Assembly: GCF_001610895.1 (NCBI RefSeq)
Contig: NZ_CP011273.1
Location: forward strand, 5,270,001-5,334,000
Source: Planctomyces sp. SH-PL62
Lineage (GTDB): Bacteria; Planctomycetota; Planctomycetia; Isosphaerales; Isosphaeraceae
Direction: 5' to 3'
Length of the DNA: 64,000 nt
Part shown: positions 56,898-64,000 of the stretch, piece by piece
How the letters are laid out: each line of letters begins with the position of its first letter
Position numbering within the stretch: position 1 is the stretch's first letter
Made by a program: the position numbers and the translations under genes
The notes under the pieces: model-generated
What the model was told of the DNA's origin: nothing
What the model saw: only the letters and a program-made list of their open reading frames with translations
Databases searched by the model: none

Positions 56898-57237
56898 CTC
56901 GCACCGGGAAACGCCTCAATTCCTCGAAGGCCCCGATCGTAGAGCATGGGAAAGGCCCCGGCAACCTCCCGCCGGCCGCCCTTCCAGGTCCCTCCGGCCC
57001 CCTCGCCAAAATGCAGGCGGCCCTGTCAAAACGGCAGCCAAAGCCGCCGTCCGACTCTCGGCTTGAGAACGCAACGTGTTGTCTCAATGGATCTTGAGAC
57101 ACGATCGAAACACCGGTACGCGAGTTGCATCTAGGGGGAGTCGAATAACCTCGGGAGTCGTTTTTGGCACGACCCCCGCGTCGCGCCGGGACAGCGCCCT
57201 CGGCCGACACGTCCGAGTCGTCGATTGGAGAATCCAC
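56898..57237 (+). promoter_or_regulatory. groEL1 upstream region (340 bp) with inverted repeat
   Basis: No CIRCE element (TTAGCACTC-N9-GAGTGCTAA) is present. Instead TGTCTCAA-TGGATC-TTGAGACA forms a perfect 8-bp inverted repeat at 57080-57101, and TTGAGA recurs at 57063-57068, 31 bp (three helical turns) before the copy at 57094. This could be a heat-shock operator. GGAG precedes the GTG start of groEL1. The first 150 bp hold nothing recognisable. Confidence 0.45.
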
Positions 57238-58926
57238 GTGGCGAAGATACTGGCATACGATGAAGAGGCCCGCCAGAAGCTGGCCAGCGGCGTCGGCAAG
57301 CTGGCCCGCGCGGTCCGCAGCACGCTCGGCCCGCGGGGTCGGAACGCCGTCATCGACAAGGGGTGGGGAGCCCCGACGGTGACGAAGGACGGGGTCTCCG
57401 TCGCCGAGGAGATCGAGCTGACCGATCCTTACGAGAACATGGGCGCGCAGCTCGTGAAGGAAGCGGCGTCGAAGACCTCGGACGCCGCGGGCGACGGCAC
57501 GACGACGGCGACCGTGCTGGCCGAGGCCATCTTCAAGGAGGGCCTCAAGGCCCTGGCCGCCGGCGCCGACCCGATGGCGATCAAGCGCGGGATCGACAAG
57601 GCCGTCACGGCCATCGTCGAGAACGTCAAGTCGCAGGCCAAGAAGATCAACGGCAAGAAGGAGATCGCCGAGGTCGCCGCGATCGCCGCCAACAACGACA
57701 TGTCGATCGGCGAGAAGCTGGCCGACGCGTTCGAGAAGGTCGGCACCGACGGCGTCATCACCGTCGAGGAGGCCAAGGGCTTCGAGACGACGGTCGACGT
57801 GGTCGAGGGGATGCAGTTCGACCGCGGCTACCTGAGCCCCCACTTCGTCACCGACCAGGACCGCATGGAGGTCGTCCTCGAGGACGTCTACCTGCTGATC
57901 CACGAGGAGAAGGTCAGCTCCCCCACCAAGCTGATCCCCCTGCTCGAGAAGATCGCCAAGGCCAACAAGCCGCTGCTGATCATCGCCGAGGACGTCGAGG
58001 GCGAGGCGCTGGCGACCCTGGTCGTCAACAAGCTCCGCGGCATCCTCAAGGTCGCGGCCGTCAAGGCCCCCGGCTACGGCGACCGCCGCAAGGCCATGCT
58101 CGAGGACATCGCGATCCTCACCGGCGGCAAGGCCATCTTCAAGGACCTGGGCGTCGACCTCGACGCCGTCCAGCTCACCGACCTGGGCCGCGCCCGCAAG
58201 GTGACCATCACCAGCGAAGCGACCACCATCGTCGAGGGCGCCGGCACCAGCGAGGCCATCAAGGGCCGCGCCGACGCCATCCGTCGCGAGGTCGGGACCA
58301 CCGACAGCGAGTACGACAAGGAGAAGCTCCAGGAGCGGCTCGCCAAGCTCGCCGGCGGCATCGCCCAGATCAACGTCGGCGCCGCGACCGAGACCGAGAT
58401 GAAGGAGCGCAAGGCCCTCGTCGAGGACGCCCTGCACGCCACCCGCGCCGCGATCGAGGAAGGCGTCGTCCCCGGCGGCGGCACCGCCCTGATCCGCGCC
58501 TCCAAGGCGATCGAGGGCCTCAAGCTCGAAGGCGACGAGCAGTTCGGCGTCGACCTGATCCGTCGCGCCGCCGAGCAGCCCGCCCGCTACATCGCCGAGA
58601 ACGCCGGCGTCGACGGCGCGGTGGTCGTCAATCGGGTCAAGAAGTCGAACGACGCCAACTTCGGCTACAACGCCGAGAGCGGCGCCTGGGGCGACCTCCT
58701 GGCGGCCGGCGTCGTCGACCCGGCCAAGGTCACCCGCACCGCCCTCCAGAACGCCGCGTCGGTGGCCGGACTCCTCCTCACCACCGAGGCCATGATCGCC
58801 GAGCCCCCGAAGAAGCCGGAAGCCGGCGGCGGCCACCATGACCACCACGGCGGTGGCATGGACCCCATGGGTGGCATGGGAGGCATGGGTGGAATGGGCG
58901 GCATGGGCGGCATGGGGATGATGTGA
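57238..58926 (+). CDS. groEL: Chaperonin GroEL, first copy (with GGM tail)
   Basis: A 562-residue 60-kDa chaperonin. GTG start at 57238 gives the normal N-terminus [26 protein letters not shown]-site motifs are [13 protein letters not shown] and [31 protein letters not shown] is the family signature. The C-terminus has the classical GGM repeat tail, preceded by an unusual histidine cluster ([11 protein letters not shown]). The frame is open further upstream but codes for nothing GroEL-like. It precedes groES, the reverse of the usual order, and is probably the main folding chaperonin. Confidence 0.96.
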   Translation: MAKILAYDEEARQKLASGVGKLARAVRSTLGPRGRNAVIDKGWGAPTVTKDGVSVAEEIELTDPYENMGAQLVKEAASKTSDAAGDGTTTATVLAEAIFKEGLKALAAGADPMAIKRGIDKAVTAIVENVKSQAKKINGKKEIAEVAAIAANNDMSIGEKLADAFEKVGTDGVITVEEAKGFETTVDVVEGMQFDRGYLSPHFVTDQDRMEVVLEDVYLLIHEEKVSSPTKLIPLLEKIAKANKPLLIIAEDVEGEALATLVVNKLRGILKVAAVKAPGYGDRRKAMLEDIAILTGGKAIFKDLGVDLDAVQLTDLGRARKVTITSEATTIVEGAGTSEAIKGRADAIRREVGTTDSEYDKEKLQERLAKLAGGIAQINVGAATETEMKERKALVEDALHATRAAIEEGVVPGGGTALIRASKAIEGLKLEGDEQFGVDLIRRAAEQPARYIAENAGVDGAVVVNRVKKSNDANFGYNAESGAWGDLLAAGVVDPAKVTRTALQNAASVAGLLLTTEAMIAEPPKKPEAGGGHHDHHGGGMDPMGGMGGMGGMGGMGGMGMM

Positions 58927-58951
58927 GCGACGCCCCGCGTCGCTCCCCCCC

Positions 58952-58982
58952 GGGCCCCTTCCGACCCTTCGCGAAGGGGCCC
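58952..58982 (+). terminator. Hairpin between groEL1 and groES
   Basis: GGGCCCCTTC (58952-58961) pairs with GAAGGGGCCC (58973-58982), a 10-bp stem with an 11-nt loop and no U-tract. It may attenuate or process the groEL1 transcript, so that groES-groEL2 can be expressed separately. Confidence 0.5.
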
Positions 58983-59056
58983 CGCCCGACTCCCGAGACG
59001 AACGATCACCGAACACCGATTCGATTCATTCGATAAGACGAGAAGGAAACGCGAAA

Positions 59057-59356
59057 ATGGCCAAGCTGACCATTCGTCCCCTGGAAGACCGCGTCGTGAT
59101 CAAGCAGATCGAGGCCGAGGAGAAGACGGCCGGCGGCATCGTGCTCCCGGACACCGCCAAGGAGAAGCCCCAGCGCGGCGAAGTCCTGGCGGTGGGCCCC
59201 GGCAAGCTCCTGGACTCCGGCGAGCGGAGCCCGATCGGCGTCGTGGTCGGCGACGAGGTCCTCTTCGGCAAGTACTCGGGGACCGAGATCAAGGTCGACG
59301 GCGAGGAGATCAAGATCCTCCGCGAGTCCGACATCCTGGCCAAGGTCGTCAAGTGA
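59057..59356 (+). CDS. groES: Co-chaperonin GroES
   Basis: A 99-residue 10-kDa chaperonin lid. [46 protein letters not shown] contains the mobile loop (EKTAGGIVL) that contacts Gro[26 protein letters not shown] is the beta-barrel signature. An AGAAGGA ribosome site precedes the ATG. It lies between two groEL genes, 130 bp after the first and 54 bp before the second, and may serve both. Confidence 0.97.
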   Translation: MAKLTIRPLEDRVVIKQIEAEEKTAGGIVLPDTAKEKPQRGEVLAVGPGKLLDSGERSPIGVVVGDEVLFGKYSGTEIKVDGEEIKILRESDILAKVVK

Positions 59357-59410
59357 GCCGGGTCGCGTCGACCGGCCTGAACTCACCCCTCGTTCGAGGA
59401 GCTCTCTTCC

Positions 59411-61036
59411 GTGGCTAAGCAACTGCTCTTCTCCGACGCCGCCCGCCGCAAGCTGCTGGAAGGCGTCGACGTCCTGGCCCAGGCCGTGGGATCGACCCTC
59501 GGCCCCACCGGCCGGAACGTCATCCTCAGCAAGTCCTTCGGCGGCCCGCTCGTCACCAAGGACGGCGTCACGGTCTCCAAGGAGATCGAGCTGAAGGACC
59601 CGTTCGAGAACATGGGCGCCAAGCTCGTCAACGTCGTGGCGTCGAAGACGTCGGACGTGGCCGGCGACGGCACCACGACGGCGACGATCCTGGCCCGCGC
59701 CCTCTACCGCGAGGGGCTCAAGAACGTCACCGCCGGCGCCAACCCGACGGCCCTCCGCCGGGGCATCGAGAAGGCCGTCGAGGCGGCCGTCGCGGAGCTC
59801 CACGACAAGATCTCGCGGCCGGTGTCCAAGAAGGAGGAGATCGCCCAGGTCGGCGCCATCTCCGCCAACAACGACCACGAGGTCGGCCAGATGCTGGCCG
59901 ACGCCGTCGAGAAGGTCGGCCGCGACGGCGTCATCACCGTCGAGGAAGGGAAGACCGCCTCGACCACCCTCGAGTTCGTCGAGGGCATGCAGTTCGACAA
60001 GGGCTACCTGAGCCCCTACTTCGTGACCCAGCCGACCACGATGGAGGTCGTCTTCGAGGACGCCCTCATCCTGCTCCATGAGAAGAAGATCAGCAGCCTC
60101 CGCGAGCTGATCCCGCTCCTGGAGAAGGTCGCGCAGTCGGGCAAGCCGCTGCTGATCGTGGCCGAGGACGTCGAGGGCGAGGCGCTGGCGACCCTGGTCG
60201 TCAACAAGCTCCGCGGCATCCTCAACATCGCGGCCGTCAAGGCCCCCGGCTTCGGCGACCGCCGCAAGGCGATGCTCGGCGACATGGCCGTCCTCACCGG
60301 CGGCACCGTCATCAGCGAGGACCTCGGCCTCAAGCTCGAGAACCTCACGCTCGCCCAGCTCGGCCAGGCCCGCCAGGTCAAGGTCGACAAGGACAGCACC
60401 ACGATCATCCAGGGCGCCGGCAAGCGCGAGGAGATCCAGCGCCGGATCGACCAGCTCCGCCGCCAGATCGAGGAGACCGACAGCGAGTACGACAAGGAGA
60501 AGTTCCAGGAGCGGCTCGCCAAGCTCTCCGGGGGCGTCGCCCTGATCCGCGTCGGCGCCCCGACCGAAGCCGACATGAAGCAGACCAAGGCCCGCATCGA
60601 GGACGCCCTCCACGCCACCCGCGCGGCGGCCGAGGAAGGGATCGTCCCCGGCGGCGGCACCGCCCTGCTCCGCGTCGTCCCGGCCGTCGAGAAGCTGATC
60701 GAGTCGCTCGAAGGCGACGAGAAGCTCGGCGCCCGGATCGTCCTCCGCGGCCTCGAAGAGCCCGTCCGCTACATCGCCTCCAACTCCGGCTTCGACGGCG
60801 GCGTCATCGCCGACGAGGTCAAGGCGGCCGGCGGCTCGATGGGCTACGACGCCAACAAGGGCGAATTCGTCGACATGTTCGCGGCCGGCATCATCGACCC
60901 CACCAAGGTCACCCGCACGGCCCTCCAGAACGCCTCCTCGATCGCCGGCCTCCTGCTGACGACCGAGGCCCTCATCACCAACCTGAAGGACGACGAGAAG
61001 GAGAACGGCCCCCGCGTCGAGGGGTCCGTCCGCTGA
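59411..61036 (+). CDS. groEL: Chaperonin GroEL, second copy (no GGM tail)
   Basis: A 541-residue paralogue starting at GTG 59411. ATP-site motifs are intact ([45 protein letters not shown]). It lacks the GGM tail, ending in the charged segment [17 protein letters not shown], and differs from copy 1 throughout the apical domain. The missing tail suggests altered substrate handling in the cavity, as in other secondary chaperonins. It is coupled to groES (54 bp) and ends at the strongest terminator in the window. Confidence 0.96.
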   Translation: MAKQLLFSDAARRKLLEGVDVLAQAVGSTLGPTGRNVILSKSFGGPLVTKDGVTVSKEIELKDPFENMGAKLVNVVASKTSDVAGDGTTTATILARALYREGLKNVTAGANPTALRRGIEKAVEAAVAELHDKISRPVSKKEEIAQVGAISANNDHEVGQMLADAVEKVGRDGVITVEEGKTASTTLEFVEGMQFDKGYLSPYFVTQPTTMEVVFEDALILLHEKKISSLRELIPLLEKVAQSGKPLLIVAEDVEGEALATLVVNKLRGILNIAAVKAPGFGDRRKAMLGDMAVLTGGTVISEDLGLKLENLTLAQLGQARQVKVDKDSTTIIQGAGKREEIQRRIDQLRRQIEETDSEYDKEKFQERLAKLSGGVALIRVGAPTEADMKQTKARIEDALHATRAAAEEGIVPGGGTALLRVVPAVEKLIESLEGDEKLGARIVLRGLEEPVRYIASNSGFDGGVIADEVKAAGGSMGYDANKGEFVDMFAAGIIDPTKVTRTALQNASSIAGLLLTTEALITNLKDDEKENGPRVEGSVR

Positions 61037-61061
61037 GCCGACGTCCCACCTGAGCGCCGAA

Positions 61062-61119
61062 GGCCGGGGCGCGGGCTCGATCCATCCGTCGATCGAGCGC
61101 CGCCCCGGCCCGTTTTTTT
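61062..61119 (+). terminator. Strong intrinsic terminator after groEL2
   Basis: GGCCGGGGCG (61062-61071) pairs with CGCCCCGGCC (61101-61110), and inside it GCTCGATC (61075-61082) pairs with GATCGAGC (61091-61098). The long stem is followed directly by CG and seven T residues, a textbook rho-independent terminator. Confidence 0.9.
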
Positions 61120-61274
61120 CCGACGCCCCTTTCCCTCGCCCGCCCCGGATCGGTCCGGCTGGGAGGAAACGGGCCCGGATGTTAAGATTTTGATGTTGGA
61201 CAGGGGATCGCGCGGGGCTCGGGGAGGGCCGTCGCGACGCGTCCCGGCACCCCGACCGTCGAGACGCCGCGCCG

Positions 61275-62435
61275 ATGGCAACCACCAAACGCGACCTGTA
61301 CGAAGTCCTCGAGATCACGCGCGAGAGCTCGAACGAGGAGATCAAGCGCGCCTATCGCCAGATGGCGCTGAAGTTCCACCCCGACCGCAACCCCGGCGAC
61401 AAGGAGGCGGAGAAGCGCTTCCGCGAGGCCGCCGAGGCCTACGACGTCCTCTCCGACGTCCAGAAGCGCCAGCGCTACGACCGCTACGGCCACGCCGGGC
61501 TCGACGGCTCCGCCTTCCACGACTTCCGCTCCGCCGACGACATCATGTCGACCTTCGGCGACATCTTCGGCGGCGGCCTGCTCGGCGACCTCTTCGGCGG
61601 CGGCGGCGGCGGACGCGGGCGCGGCCCCCGACAGGGCCCCGACCTCCTGATGCGGCTGGAGATCAGCCTGAACGAGGCGGCGCGGGGCGCCTCCCGGAAC
61701 ATCGAGGTCAACCGCCAGGACTTCTGCGGCGACTGCAACGGCTCCGGCGCGCGGAAGGGGACCGTCGCCACCACCTGCAACTACTGCGGCGGTCGCGGCC
61801 AGGTCGTCCAGACCCGGGGCTTCTTCCAGGTCGCGACCACCTGCCCCTCCTGCGGCGGCGAGGGGGTCAAGATCACCGACCCCTGCCCCGGCTGCCACGG
61901 CTCCGGCCGCGTCCCCCAGGTCGCCAAGCTCCAGGTCGACGTCCCCCCGGGCGTCGAGACCGGGATGCGGCTGCAACTCCGCCAGCAAGGCGAGCTCGGC
62001 GACATGGGCGCCCCCCGCGGCAACCTCCAGATCCAGATCATGGTGCGCAAGCACGAGTTCTTCGAACGCCGGCGAAACGACCTGCTCTGCCAGGTCCCCA
62101 TCAGCTTCGCCCAGGCCGCCCTCGGCGCCGAGGTCGAGGTCCCCACGCTCGAAGGGCCCGGCCGCGTCCAGGTCCCCCGCGGGACCCAGAGCGGAGACTC
62201 CATCCGGCTCAAGGGACGCGGCATGCCGGACATCGGCGGCCGAGGCCGGGGCGATGAAATCGTCGAGGTCGTCGTCGAGACCCCCCGGCACCTGACGACC
62301 CGCCAGGAGGAACTGCTCCGCGAGTTCGCCGAGATCGAGCACGAACAGGTCAGCCCCCGTCGCCGAAGCTTCTTCGAGAGGCTCCGCGATTACTTCACCG
62401 AAGAGGACGAGTCCGAGACCCCCGAATCGACCTGA
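61275..62435 (+). CDS. dnaJ: Chaperone protein DnaJ
   Basis: A 386-residue type I Hsp40. The J domain (1-70) includes the HPD motif in [12 protein letters not shown] short Gly/Phe region ([15 protein letters not shown]) follows. Four zinc-binding CxxCxGxG repeats are intact: [24 protein letters not shown] and CPGCHGSG. The substrate-binding C-terminal domain ends in an acidic tail. It stimulates DnaK ATPase; dnaK itself is not in the window. grpE follows 80 bp later. Confidence 0.96.
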   Translation: MATTKRDLYEVLEITRESSNEEIKRAYRQMALKFHPDRNPGDKEAEKRFREAAEAYDVLSDVQKRQRYDRYGHAGLDGSAFHDFRSADDIMSTFGDIFGGGLLGDLFGGGGGGRGRGPRQGPDLLMRLEISLNEAARGASRNIEVNRQDFCGDCNGSGARKGTVATTCNYCGGRGQVVQTRGFFQVATTCPSCGGEGVKITDPCPGCHGSGRVPQVAKLQVDVPPGVETGMRLQLRQQGELGDMGAPRGNLQIQIMVRKHEFFERRRNDLLCQVPISFAQAALGAEVEVPTLEGPGRVQVPRGTQSGDSIRLKGRGMPDIGGRGRGDEIVEVVVETPRHLTTRQEELLREFAEIEHEQVSPRRRSFFERLRDYFTEEDESETPEST

Positions 62436-62515
62436 CGCCGACGCATCCCGTCGGCGCCCGCGACCGCTCGCATCCTCCCAGGCCCTCGATCGTCCCAGGT
62501 CAGGAGATCCGCATC

Positions 62516-63052
62516 ATGTCCGACGCCGCCAACCGCTCCGCTCCCCCCCCGAACGAAGACCAGCACCAGGCCGCCGAGCCGTTCGTCGAGGCCGAGACCG
62601 CATCCCCGACGGCCCAGCTCGAGAAGGAGCGGGACGAGGCCCGCGAACAGTCCCTGCGGACCCGCGCCGAGTTCATCAACTTCCAGAAGCGCAGCAAGCA
62701 GCAGGCCGAGGCCGACCGACTCTACGCCGTCGGCAACCTCAGCCAGGATCTGCTGGAGGTCCTCGACAACCTCGAGCGGGCCGCCGACGCCATCCGCGGG
62801 AGCCAGGCCGAGGGGGTGGCCTCCGGCCTGGACATCGTCCACAAGCAGTTCCTCGCCACCCTGGCGAAGTACGGCGTCGAGCCCATCGAGGCCCTGGGCC
62901 GACCGTTCGACCCCAACTTCCACGACGCCCTCATGCAGCAGCCCGACGCCGACGCCCCCGCGGGGACCGTCGTCGCCGAGCTGAGCAAGGGATACACGAT
63001 CCACGACCGCGTGCTGAGGCCCAGCAAGGTGGCCGTCTCGGTCAAGCCCTGA
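62516..63052 (+). CDS. grpE: Nucleotide exchange factor GrpE
   Basis: A 178-residue DnaK co-factor. After a disordered N-terminus comes the long coiled-coil helix (AQLEKERDEAREQSLRTRAEFINFQKRSKQQAE, with RTRAEFINFQKR the GrpE signature). The beta-wing domain includes GVEPIEALGRPFDPNFHDALM and the terminal YTIHDRVLRPSKVAVSV. Length is normal. A GGAGATC ribosome site precedes the ATG. It forms a unit with dnaJ and the two small zinc proteins downstream. Confidence 0.96.
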   Translation: MSDAANRSAPPPNEDQHQAAEPFVEAETASPTAQLEKERDEAREQSLRTRAEFINFQKRSKQQAEADRLYAVGNLSQDLLEVLDNLERAADAIRGSQAEGVASGLDIVHKQFLATLAKYGVEPIEALGRPFDPNFHDALMQQPDADAPAGTVVAELSKGYTIHDRVLRPSKVAVSVKP

Positions 63053-63070
63053 CGCGGAGGAGAGCCCACG

Positions 63071-63379
63071 ATGCCCACCTACGACTACATCTGCGACGCC
63101 TGCGGACACGAGTTCGAGGCCTACGAGTCCATCAAGGCCGACCCCCAGACCCTCTGCCCCGGCTGCGAGAAGCACACCCTCCGCCGCAAGATCGGCCCCG
63201 GCGCGGCCATCCTCTTCAAGGGCTCGGGCTTCTATCAGACCGACTACCGCAGCGACTCCTACAAGAAAGCCGCCAAGGCCGACACCTCGAGCGGCGGCTC
63301 CTCTTCCGGCGGCGACGCCCCCAAGTCGACCCCGGCGCCCGCCCCCCCGGCTTCCTCCAGCGGCGGGACCACGGCATGA
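63071..63379 (+). CDS. FmdB-family zinc ribbon protein
   Basis: A 102-residue protein whose first 45 residues form an FmdB/CxxC-type zinc ribbon: MPTYDYICDACGHEFEAYESI and CPGCEKHTLRRKIG. A GSGFYQTDYRSDSYKK block follows, common in this family, then a Ser/Gly/Pro tail. Proposed roles are regulatory, but none is established. It lies 18 bp after grpE, and its stop overlaps yacG (ATGA). Confidence 0.88.
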   Translation: MPTYDYICDACGHEFEAYESIKADPQTLCPGCEKHTLRRKIGPGAAILFKGSGFYQTDYRSDSYKKAAKADTSSGGSSSGGDAPKSTPAPAPPASSSGGTTA

Positions 63380-63603
63380 TCCAGGGCCGCTGCCCAACCT
63401 GCTCCAAACCCTTCGCGGTCGCCAGCATCGACGACCTGCCGACGTTCCCGTTCTGCTCCGAACGCTGTCGGCTCGTCGACCTCGGCCGCTGGATCGACGA
63501 GGACTACGCCATCCCCGGCCCCCCGGTCGAACTCGGGCCCGAAGACCAGGACGGGTCGACCCGCCCCCCCGAGGCGAACGGCCGATTCGACGAAGAGGAC
63601 TGA
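63376..63603 (+). CDS. yacG: DNA gyrase inhibitor YacG-like zinc protein
   Basis: A 75-residue protein with the YacG zinc finger: CPTCSKPF and FCSERCRLVDLGRWIDEDYAIPG, giving four cysteine ligands (Cx2C, Cx3C) and the conserved helix. In E. coli YacG binds GyrB and inhibits gyrase. The topoisomerase genes at the other end of this window are possible targets. It is translationally coupled to the FmdB-type gene. The acidic tail is typical. Confidence 0.9.
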   Translation: MIQGRCPTCSKPFAVASIDDLPTFPFCSERCRLVDLGRWIDEDYAIPGPPVELGPEDQDGSTRPPEANGRFDEED

Positions 63604-63641
63604 TCTCGCGCCGACACGGCCACACGCTCATTTCGGTCAGG

Positions 63642-64000
63642 TCAGTACGCGTCGGCCGAGACGACCTCGCCCCCGGCCGACGTGCTCAACGAGCGCCAGA
63701 CCTGGATGGCGATCTCGTTGCGAATGAACCGCACTCCGCCGTCCGCCATCGTCGCGTTGATCCCCCCCGGATGGCGGCTTCGGGCGGCGTAGTTGTCCGG
63801 CAAGGCCGTGGTCTTGCCGACGCAGGGGGGATTGGGCGACTGGTTCGCACAGTAGTACGGACTGAAGAGGACGTCCGGGAACGAGCTGTTGGGGGCCAAA
63901 AAGGCTTCGAATCCCGCCGCATCCCCCCACCAGGAGAAGCCTCGGAGGTCGCGCCCCTGCCCGACCACGACCTCGGACGCCAGCAGCGTGGAACTGAGGC
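63642..64000 (-). CDS. DUF1559 protein, C-terminal part (5' end beyond window)
   Basis: The frame is open on the minus strand from base 64000 to a stop at 63642, so only the last approximately 118 codons are visible. The sequence shows the DUF1559 C-terminal H-x9-DG motif (SRHPGGINATMADGGVRFIRNEI) and ends GGEVVSADAY, very like the 51806 protein. The N-terminal prepilin region must lie past the window end. It is convergent with yacG. Confidence 0.88.
   Translation of the reverse strand, partial: LSSTLLASEVVVGQGRDLRGFSWWGDAAGFEAFLAPNSSFPDVLFSPYYCANQSPNPPCVGKTTALPDNYAARSRHPGGINATMADGGVRFIRNEIAIQVWRSLSTSAGGEVVSADAY

Noticed and set aside
58800-58925. GGM/GGCATG tandem repeat at the groEL1 3' end considered as a DNA repeat element
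   Set aside because: It encodes the normal GroEL C-terminal GGM tail.
56251-59016. Long minus-strand frame across the esterase, groEL1 leader and groEL1
   Set aside because: Mirror of groEL coding sequence; repetitive Gly/Asp/Leu translation without family features.

Overview
The window looks like a chromosome segment of a planctomycete, most likely Isosphaeraceae (Paludisphaera/Singulisphaera-like). This is inferred from very high GC with GC-rich third codon positions, two DUF1559 proteins with type II prepilin-like N-termini, a futalosine-pathway menaquinone cluster, a DUF1080 protein, an EF-hand protein fused to a deiodinase-like domain, split groEL-groES-groEL genes, and many secreted proteins with no assignable function. 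No tRNA, rRNA, CRISPR, transposase or prophage gene was seen. The sequence reads as core chromosome, not an island.

Layout. 0-8.2 kb: the 3' end of a sugar isomerase/epimerase, a type IIA topoisomerase pair, and an ABC-2 exporter (ATPase plus two permeases). 8.4-18.4 kb: a diguanylate cyclase and a dispersed phosphate-response locus: a PhoR-like kinase, trxB, csrA, a PhoB-like regulator, an M20 amidohydrolase and pstSCAB. Pho-box-like repeats lie upstream of pstS and of the regulator. 18.4-23.7 kb: arfB, lgt and a menaquinone group (mqnE, a UbiA prenyltransferase, an SDR, menG). 23.7-30.7 kb: a membrane protein, a metzincin-like protease, a purple-acid-phosphatase lipoprotein, a DUF900 hydrolase (frameshifted) and a DUF1080 protein. 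31-37.5 kb: an ExbB-ExbD-ExbD energy-transducing unit with a membrane protein (frameshifted), then a tandem pair of membrane-associated GTPases (one frameshifted) on the other strand. 37.8-41.6 kb: two secreted proteins, a polysaccharide-export lipoprotein and a membrane-anchored tyrosine phosphatase. 41.6-46.6 kb: an AmiE-NamZ-like peptidoglycan-recycling fusion, a 1 kb intergenic region of tandem covarying hairpins, and two uncharacterised genes. 46.7-50.9 kb: yggS, a DUF167 gene, aroA and aspS. 51-56.9 kb: a small secreted protein, a mosaic palindromic repeat, DUF1559, a lipoprotein, the EF-hand/deiodinase-like protein, a secreted protein and an esterase. 57-63.6 kb: the chaperone block groEL1-groES-groEL2-dnaJ-grpE, an FmdB zinc ribbon and yacG. 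The window ends inside a second DUF1559 gene.

The most novel-looking element is the set of three tandem hairpins at about 44.2-44.5 kb. They share an invariant 9-nt loop and compensatory stem changes, which suggests a structured RNA. Read on the minus strand, every loop carries an ANGGA motif of the type bound by CsrA, and the window encodes a CsrA. Three genes between 28 and 37 kb are each broken by what looks like one missing base in a G/C run. These may be assembly errors or real lesions.
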